A stretch of 64,000 nt of DNA, taken from NCBI RefSeq assembly GCF_030698125.1, contig NZ_JAUYNV010000047.1, forward strand, positions 30,532 to 94,531, given 5' to 3'. Source of the stretch: Methyloversatilis sp. (GTDB lineage: Bacteria > Pseudomonadota > Gammaproteobacteria > Burkholderiales > Rhodocyclaceae). Numbering within the stretch: position 1 is the stretch's first letter; the number at the start of each line of letters is the position of its first letter. A model generated the notes under the pieces. That model saw only the letters and a program-made list of their open reading frames with translations. It was not told the DNA's origin and searched no databases. This document shows positions 59,175-64,000 of the stretch, piece after piece. Both the position numbers and the translations under genes were made by a program.

Positions 59175-60446
59175 ATGCTTATCGAAGTGAAGGTTCCGCA
59201 GCTGTCCGAATCGGTGGCCGAAGCCACACTGGTCAGTTGGCACAAACAGGTGGGCGAAGCGGTCGCCCGTGATGAAAACCTGATCGACATCGAAACCGAC
59301 AAGGTGGTGCTGGAAACCCCCGCGCCGGACGCAGGCGTACTGGTTGCCATCATCAAGCAGAACGGCGCCCTGGTTACCAGCGGCGAGCTGATCGCCCAGA
59401 TCGACACCGAAGGCAAGGCAGCTGCTGCGGTACCGGCGGCCGCTGCCGCACCGGCAGCACCTGCCGCGGCGCCCGCTGCCGCTGCGGTGGCGACGGCCAG
59501 CGCATCCTCGTCGGCACCGGCCAGTCCGGCCGCGCGCAAGATCATGGACGAACGCGGTCTGGCCGGCGGTGATGTGCAGGGCACCGGTCGCGGTGGCCGC
59601 ATCACCAAGCCGGATGCCGTCGGTGCCGCAGTACCCGCACCGGCCGCGGCGCCCGCCGCGCCACGTGCCGCTGCCGCGCCGGCACCGGCCGTCGCCGCAC
59701 TGCCGCAGCCGCCGGTGCCGGTCCGGCTCGAAGAGCTGCTGGCCGACCGGCCGCAGCAGCGCGTGCCGATGTCGCGCCTGCGCGCCCGCGTCGCCGAGCG
59801 CCTGCTGCAATCGCAGTCGCAGAACGCCATCCTGACCACGTTCAACGAAGTGAACATGCAGCCGGTCATGGACCTGCGCAAGAAGTACGCCGAGAAGTTC
59901 GAGAAGACGCATGGCGTCAAGCTTGGCTTCATGTCGTTCTTCGTAAAGGCTGCGCTGCAGGCGCTGCGCAAGTTCCCGCTGCTGAACGCGTCGATCGACG
60001 GCAATGACATCGTCTATCACGGCTTCTTCGACATCGGCATCGCCGTCGGCAGCCCGCGCGGTCTGGTCGTGCCCATTCTGCGCGACGCCGACCAGATGAG
60101 CTTTGCCGACATCGAAATGAAGATCGCCGAATTCGGCCAGAAGGCGAAGGACGGCAAGCTGTCGATGGAAGAGCTGACCGGCGGCACCTTCTCGATCTCG
60201 AACGGCGGCGTATTCGGCTCGATGCTGTCGACGCCCATCATCAACCCGCCGCAGTCGGCCATCCTGGGCGTGCATGCGACCAAGGACCGGCCGGTCGCCG
60301 AAAACGGCCAGGTGGTGATCCGCCCGATCAACTACCTCGCCATGTCCTACGACCACCGAATCATCGACGGTCGCGAGGCGGTGCTCGGTCTGGTGACGAT
60401 GAAGGAAGCGCTGGAAGATCCGGCCCGCCTGCTGTTTGACGTCTGA
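59175..60446 (+). CDS. sucB: dihydrolipoamide succinyltransferase (E2) of 2-oxoglutarate dehydrogenase
   Basis: E2 core of the complex, 423 residues. The lipoyl domain carries Lys43 in [12 protein letters not shown]; an Ala/Pro linker leads to the E1/E3-binding domain ([15 protein letters not shown], about 116-148); a second Ala/Pro linker leads to the catalytic domain with [13 protein letters not shown] near the C-terminus. ATG 59175 has GGGAGACAGGA upstream. Also called odhB. Confidence 0.97.
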   Translation: MLIEVKVPQLSESVAEATLVSWHKQVGEAVARDENLIDIETDKVVLETPAPDAGVLVAIIKQNGALVTSGELIAQIDTEGKAAAAVPAAAAAPAAPAAAPAAAAVATASASSSAPASPAARKIMDERGLAGGDVQGTGRGGRITKPDAVGAAVPAPAAAPAAPRAAAAPAPAVAALPQPPVPVRLEELLADRPQQRVPMSRLRARVAERLLQSQSQNAILTTFNEVNMQPVMDLRKKYAEKFEKTHGVKLGFMSFFVKAALQALRKFPLLNASIDGNDIVYHGFFDIGIAVGSPRGLVVPILRDADQMSFADIEMKIAEFGQKAKDGKLSMEELTGGTFSISNGGVFGSMLSTPIINPPQSAILGVHATKDRPVAENGQVVIRPINYLAMSYDHRIIDGREAVLGLVTMKEALEDPARLLFDV

Positions 60447-60452
60447 ACCAGC

Positions 60453-60522
60453 TTCAAGTCGAAAGATGCAGGATGCAAGAGGAGGCCGCTCCCTTGCATC
60501 CTGATACTTGAATCGGTTTTTT
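60453..60522 (+). terminator. large stem-loop between sucB and lpdA
   Basis: Inverted repeat in two blocks: TTCAAGT (60453-60459) pairs with ACTTGAA (60506-60512) and CAGGATGCAAG (60469-60479) pairs with CTTGCATCCTG (60493-60503), with GGAG/CTCC at the tip. Six T at 60517-60522 follow. It looks like a partial terminator or attenuator that would lower lpdA expression from the sucAB transcript. Confidence 0.65.
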
Positions 60523-60536
60523 GTGGAGCAATGTAG

Positions 60537-61973
60537 ATGTCCAAAGAATTTGATGTCGTCGTGATCGGTGCCGGCCCCGGCGGATATGTCGCAGCGATTC
60601 GCGCCGCCCAGCTTGGCCTGAATGCCGCCTGCATCGAGTACAACAGTTACGCCGACCCGAAGGGCGAGGTGCGTCTCGGCGGCACCTGCCTGAACGTGGG
60701 CTGCATTCCGTCAAAGGCGCTGTTGCAGTCGTCGGAGCTGTTCGAGCAGGCCAATCACAGCTTCGTGATGCACGGCATTTCGGTTGATTCGCCGCGCATG
60801 GACGTCGGCGTGATGATGAAGCGCAAGAACAACATCGTCGATCAGCTGACCAGCGGCATCCGCGGCCTGTTCAAGAAGAACAAGGTGACGCTGCTGAGCG
60901 GTCTGGGCAGTTTCGCCGGCCGCGAGGATGAAAAATGGAAGATCGCCGTGACGCGCAACGGTGAGACCGAACACGTGATGGCGAAGCACGTCATCGTGGC
61001 GACCGGCTCGCGTGCCCGCCATCTGCCGGATATTCCGGTCGACAATGAGGTGATCTGCGACAACGAGGGCGCGCTGGCGTTTGACGGTGCGCCGAAGCGT
61101 CTGGGCGTCATCGGCGCCGGCGTGATCGGGCTGGAACTGGGCAGTGTATGGAAGCGGCTCGGCGCCGAGGTGACCATCCTCGAAGCCGCACCGGACTTTC
61201 TTTCGGCGGCCGATGCGGCCATCACCAAGGAAGCCTGGAAAACCTTCACCGCGAAGCAGAAGCTCGGCATCAAGCTCGGCGTGAAGATCGGCAAGGTCGA
61301 ACGCACGGCCGATGGCGTGCGCGTCGAGTACGAACTGAAGGACGAGCAGAAGGTGCTCGAATGCGACCGCCTGATCGTGTCGGTCGGCCGCATCCCGAAT
61401 ACCGATGGCCTGAACGCCGATGCGGTCGGCCTGAAGGTGAGCGACCGCGGTTTCATCGAAGTCGATGAACAGTGCCGGACCAATCTCGCCAACGTGTGGG
61501 CGGTCGGTGACGTCGTGCCCGGCCCGATGCTGGCGCACAAGGGCATGGAAGAAGGCGTCATGGTGGCCGAATGCATCGCCGGCCAGAAGGGTCACGTCAA
61601 TCACGACACCGTGCCCTGGGTCATCTACACCCACCCGGAAATCGCCTGGGTCGGCAAGACCGAGGCGCAGCTCAAGGCGGCCGGCATCGAGTTCAAGGCG
61701 GGCCAGATTCCGTTCGCCGCGAATGGTCGCGCGCTGGGGCAGGGTGACACCACCGGCTTCGTGCGCATGTACGCCTGCGCCGAAACCGATCGCATCCTCG
61801 GCGTGCACGTGATCGGCAACAATGCCTCGGAGCTGATCGCCGAGGCGGTCGTGGCGATGGAATTCGGCGCCTGCTCGGAAGACATCGCACGCATCTGCCA
61901 CGCACATCCGACCTTGTCCGAAGTCATGCACGAAGCTGCGCTGGCCTGCGACAAGCGACCGCTGCACTTCTGA
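60537..61973 (+). CDS. lpdA: dihydrolipoamide dehydrogenase (E3)
   Basis: FAD-dependent E3 of 478 residues that reoxidises lipoamide. FAD motif [20 protein letters not shown] at the start; redox disulfide Cys51/Cys56 in [16 protein letters not shown] motif [17 protein letters not shown]; active base in [12 protein letters not shown]. It completes the 2-oxoglutarate dehydrogenase complex and could also serve others. Confidence 0.97.
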   Translation: MSKEFDVVVIGAGPGGYVAAIRAAQLGLNAACIEYNSYADPKGEVRLGGTCLNVGCIPSKALLQSSELFEQANHSFVMHGISVDSPRMDVGVMMKRKNNIVDQLTSGIRGLFKKNKVTLLSGLGSFAGREDEKWKIAVTRNGETEHVMAKHVIVATGSRARHLPDIPVDNEVICDNEGALAFDGAPKRLGVIGAGVIGLELGSVWKRLGAEVTILEAAPDFLSAADAAITKEAWKTFTAKQKLGIKLGVKIGKVERTADGVRVEYELKDEQKVLECDRLIVSVGRIPNTDGLNADAVGLKVSDRGFIEVDEQCRTNLANVWAVGDVVPGPMLAHKGMEEGVMVAECIAGQKGHVNHDTVPWVIYTHPEIAWVGKTEAQLKAAGIEFKAGQIPFAANGRALGQGDTTGFVRMYACAETDRILGVHVIGNNASELIAEAVVAMEFGACSEDIARICHAHPTLSEVMHEAALACDKRPLHF

Positions 61974-61982
61974 TACCGGGCG

Positions 61983-63125
61983 ATGCCGCACGAAATCCTC
62001 CAGGTGCCCGAACGGGGCATGATGGACGCCTTCGAGTCGGCGCTGAAATCGCACGGTTACACGGCGGACGAATCGCAGCGCGCCGCTGCCCTGCGGCTGC
62101 AGCAGCTCTACGCAGAGCTGCTTGGCTTCAAGGCGGCGCGCCGCTCGCAGCTGCGCAAGCTGCTGTCACGCGTGCAGCCGCCGCGCGGGGTTTATTTCTG
62201 GGGGGGCGTCGGGCGCGGCAAAAGTTTCCTGATGGATTGCTTCTTCGACGCCGTGCCATACCGGCGCAAGCGGCGCGTGCATTTCCACGCCTTCATGCAG
62301 CAGGTGCATGCCTCGTTGAAGCAGCACAAGTCGGAAGCCGATCCGCTGGCGCAGGTGGCCGACGATCTGGCGCAGTCCGCCCGGCTGCTGTGTTTCGACG
62401 AATTCCACGTGTCCGATATCGCCGACGCGATGATTCTCGGCCGGCTGGTCGAGGCGTTGTTCGAACGTGGCGTGGTGCTGGTCGCCACCTCCAACTATCC
62501 GCCCGACGGGCTGTACCCGAACGGGCTGCAGCGGCAGAACTTCCTGCCCACCATCGAGCTGCTGAAGAAGAAGCTCGAGGTGTTCGAACTCGATGCCGGC
62601 ATCGATTACCGGCTGCGATCGCTCGAACGCATGGACATCTACATGGTGCCCAACGGCGTCGACGCCGACCGGCGGCTGGAAGAGGATTTCCGCGAGCTGT
62701 GCGGCGAGCCATCGTCCGACGGCACGCTGGACATTCTCGGTCGTACGCTGAAGACGCATGCCTGCTCGATGGGCGCGGTGTGGTTCGACTTCCAGGAAAT
62801 CTGCGGCGGCCCGCGCTCGCAGAACGACTACCTCGAACTGGCACGGCGCTTCCACTCCGTCGTCCTGTCCGACGTACCGAAGATGAGTCGCGAAAAGTCG
62901 AACGAGGCGCGGCGTTTCACCTGGCTGGTCGACGTGCTGTATGACTTCCGGGTCAAGCTCATCCTGTCGGCCGAAGTCGAAGCGCACCTGCTGTATACCG
63001 ACGGCCCGAATGCCAACGAATTCACCCGCACGGTCAGTCGCCTGATCGAAATGCGCACGCGTGAATACCTCGCGTCGCCGCACCGGGTGGATTTTGCCGG
63101 CGGAGCGCCCGCGACGGTCAGTTGA
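61983..63125 (+). CDS. zapE: cell division protein ZapE / AFG1-family ATPase
   Basis: P-loop ATPase of 380 residues. Walker A GGVGRGKS at residues 74-81 and Walker B LLCFDEFHV near 134-142, with VHFHAFM and FFATSNYPPDGLY-like (VVLVATSNYPPDGLYPNG) segments typical of the family. ZapE binds FtsZ in E. coli. It starts 9 bp after lpdA and closes the TCA block. Confidence 0.95.
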   Translation: MPHEILQVPERGMMDAFESALKSHGYTADESQRAAALRLQQLYAELLGFKAARRSQLRKLLSRVQPPRGVYFWGGVGRGKSFLMDCFFDAVPYRRKRRVHFHAFMQQVHASLKQHKSEADPLAQVADDLAQSARLLCFDEFHVSDIADAMILGRLVEALFERGVVLVATSNYPPDGLYPNGLQRQNFLPTIELLKKKLEVFELDAGIDYRLRSLERMDIYMVPNGVDADRRLEEDFRELCGEPSSDGTLDILGRTLKTHACSMGAVWFDFQEICGGPRSQNDYLELARRFHSVVLSDVPKMSREKSNEARRFTWLVDVLYDFRVKLILSAEVEAHLLYTDGPNANEFTRTVSRLIEMRTREYLASPHRVDFAGGAPATVS

Positions 63126-63212
63126 GCGTTTTTTGGCAGGTGTCTGTCCCTGTGATCCCTGATCTCCGAACAGGGTCCGCTCCTACGAAGGGCAGCCATC
63201 GCGGTTTTCGCA

Positions 63213-63286
63213 GAGCCGTCCCACGGTCGGCCCTGCATGGCCGACCGGCTCCACGGGCGGCGAGCGGTGCTCGCCGAAACCCCCGC
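63213..63286. repeat. repeat block A, copy 1 (74 bp)
   Basis: Identical to 63413-63486, exactly 200 bp away. Contains nested palindromes: GAGCCG/CGGCTC outside GTCGGCC/GGCCGAC, and GGCGAGC/GCTCGCC. Confidence 0.9.
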
Positions 63287-63343
63287 TCCGCCCCTGCAGG
63301 CGATTCCGGTCTCCGAACACGTGTTGGTGCGTGAATGACGATC

Positions 63344-63426
63344 GCATCGCGGACAGGGTCCGCTCCTACGAAAAACATCGCCGGGGCTTTGAACGTTTGA
63401 TGGTTTTCGCAGGAGCCGTCCCACGG
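63344..63426. repeat. repeat block B, copy 1 (83 bp)
   Basis: Matches 63858-63940 with one mismatch (63410 C against 63924 T). Includes the GCGGAC/GTCCGC palindrome and GCTCCTACGA. Confidence 0.88.
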
Positions 63427-63486
63427 TCGGCCCTGCATGGCCGACCGGCTCCACGGGCGGCGAGCGGTGCTCGCCGAAACCCCCGC
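63413..63486. repeat. repeat block A, copy 2 (74 bp)
   Basis: Identical to 63213-63286. The sequence diverges directly after the block. Confidence 0.9.
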
Positions 63487-63536
63487 GCCGCCCTCGCAGG
63501 CGATCCGGTCTCCGATCACGTGGCGGCGCATGAACC

Positions 63537-63631
63537 ACGCGCGCATCGCGGACGGGGTCCGCTCCGAAGGGCAAGCCGTCGCGGTTTTCGTAGGAGCCTG
63601 CCCCGCAGGCGATTCCGGTCTCCGAACACGT
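63537..63631. repeat. repeat block C, copy 1 (95 bp)
   Basis: Identical to 63742-63836, offset 205 bp. Contains GTAGGAGCCTGCCCCGCAGG with the GCCTGC/GCAGGC palindrome. Confidence 0.9.
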
Positions 63632-63741
63632 GATGGTGCATGAGCAACGCGCGCATCGCGGGCGGCGAGCGGTGCTCGCCGAAACCCCCGCGCCGCCCCT
63701 GCAGGCGATCCGGTCTCCGATCACGTGGCGGCGCATGAACA

Positions 63742-63836
63742 ACGCGCGCATCGCGGACGGGGTCCGCTCCGAAGGGCAAGCCGTCGCGGTTTTCGTAGGA
63801 GCCTGCCCCGCAGGCGATTCCGGTCTCCGAACACGT
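63742..63836. repeat. repeat block C, copy 2 (95 bp)
   Basis: Identical to 63537-63631. Confidence 0.9.
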
Positions 63837-63857
63837 AATGGCGCATGAGCAACGCGC

Positions 63858-63940
63858 GCATCGCGGACAGGGTCCGCTCCTACGAAAAACATCGCCGGGG
63901 CTTTGAACGTTTGATGGTTTTCGTAGGAGCCGTCCCACGG
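63858..63940. repeat. repeat block B, copy 2 (83 bp)
   Basis: Matches 63344-63426 with one mismatch; offset 514 bp. Confidence 0.88.
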
Positions 63941-64000
63941 CTGGCCATGCAGGCGATTTCCATCTTCGAGCGTGGCGGTGCATGAACGACGCACGCATTG

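Larger units (their letters stand above)
63126..64000. repeat. mosaic array of REP-like palindromic repeats
   Basis: No gene. The whole interval is made of shuffled blocks that recur two or more times. Recurring parts are a GTAGGAGC box and its reverse complement GCTCCTAC, the palindromes GCGGAC-GTCCGC, GCCTGC-GCAGGC, GTCGGCC-GGCCGAC and GGCGAGC-GCTCGCC, and a CGATTCCGGTCTCCGA linker followed by ACACGT and ATGAACGACGC-like stretches. This resembles REP-type elements of Pseudomonas and Xanthomonas. It runs on past the window edge. Confidence 0.85.

Noticed and set aside
62828..63994. 388-residue minus-strand open frame across the repeat region
   Set aside because: It is made of translated REP-like repeats plus antisense of zapE, with no ribosome site.
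63126..64000. CRISPR array
   Set aside because: Repeats are long, unequal and unevenly spaced, and the spacers are themselves repeated; no cas genes are near.

Overview
This 64 kb window is GC-rich chromosomal DNA with dense, short-spaced operons and no insertion sequences, prophage, rRNA or tRNA genes that I can see. Gene content and order point to a betaproteobacterium, most likely Rhodocyclales and possibly close to Methyloversatilis. The main evidence is the block mdh / gntR / sdhCDAB-sdhE-gltA-sucA-sucB-lpdA-zapE, an exosortase B (XrtB) exopolysaccharide locus, long-form QueF, a fused PabB-PabC, and DUF4936/DUF3429/DUF3301 proteins typical of that class. The genus is inference only.

Layout. 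1-2971 (minus): an apparent operon of a DUF4398 lipoprotein, an OmpA-domain lipoprotein, an unknown protein and a double-domain KaiC-like ATPase cut by the window edge. 3244-8282 (plus): a PHB-depolymerase-type esterase, then a run of small envelope or stress genes (Cys-repeat secreted protein, glycine-zipper lipoprotein, small lipoprotein, DUF883, CsbD, zinc-ribbon, pseudo-receiver, BON lipoprotein). 8361-14876: a secreted unknown, a quinone-oxidoreductase-like enzyme, DadA, divergent Fbp, then a minus operon (sugar transferase, VanZ-like, lytic transglycosylase, flavoprotein). 16405-27042: the exopolysaccharide/XrtB locus (epsL, epsD, epsE, epsF, epsG, xrtB), split by a minus-strand block carrying a MazG-like gene, a DUF3301 gene, pabBC, a putative aminopeptidase gene and apt. 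27061-31745: tadA, a YkuD-domain protein, a GNAT enzyme, a sensor kinase with its receiver, NRDE and DUF4936. 31745-41640: ygfZ, mltG-tmk-holB-pilZ-tatD, ankyrin, queF, a uracil-DNA-glycosylase-like gene and a large permease. 41691-48240: an EAL phosphodiesterase, an AEC transporter, a photolyase-domain protein, DUF3429, a photolyase remnant, a Cys/Met-metabolism PLP enzyme and a cyclase-FHA protein. 48247-63125: the TCA cluster. 63126-64000: a mosaic of REP-like palindromic repeats.

How the genes work together. The TCA block encodes malate dehydrogenase, a CitE-like lyase, all of succinate dehydrogenase with its flavinylation factor, citrate synthase and the whole 2-oxoglutarate dehydrogenase complex. 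A HutC-type GntR regulator sits between mdh and sdhC and is a natural candidate to control both sides. The Eps genes supply sugar-phosphate transfer, a Wzc-like chain-length pair, an outer-membrane export protein and the exosortase that usually sorts PEP-CTERM proteins. Several genes relate to signalling (KaiC-like, pseudo-receiver, GAF-PAS kinase plus receiver, EAL, PilZ, adenylate-cyclase-FHA).

I found no clear-cut new defence or mobile system. The most interesting items are the REP-like mosaic, the KaiC-like gene in a lipoprotein operon, the split XrtB locus, the photolyase remnant, the palindrome ahead of gntR, and the large stem-loop between sucB and lpdA.
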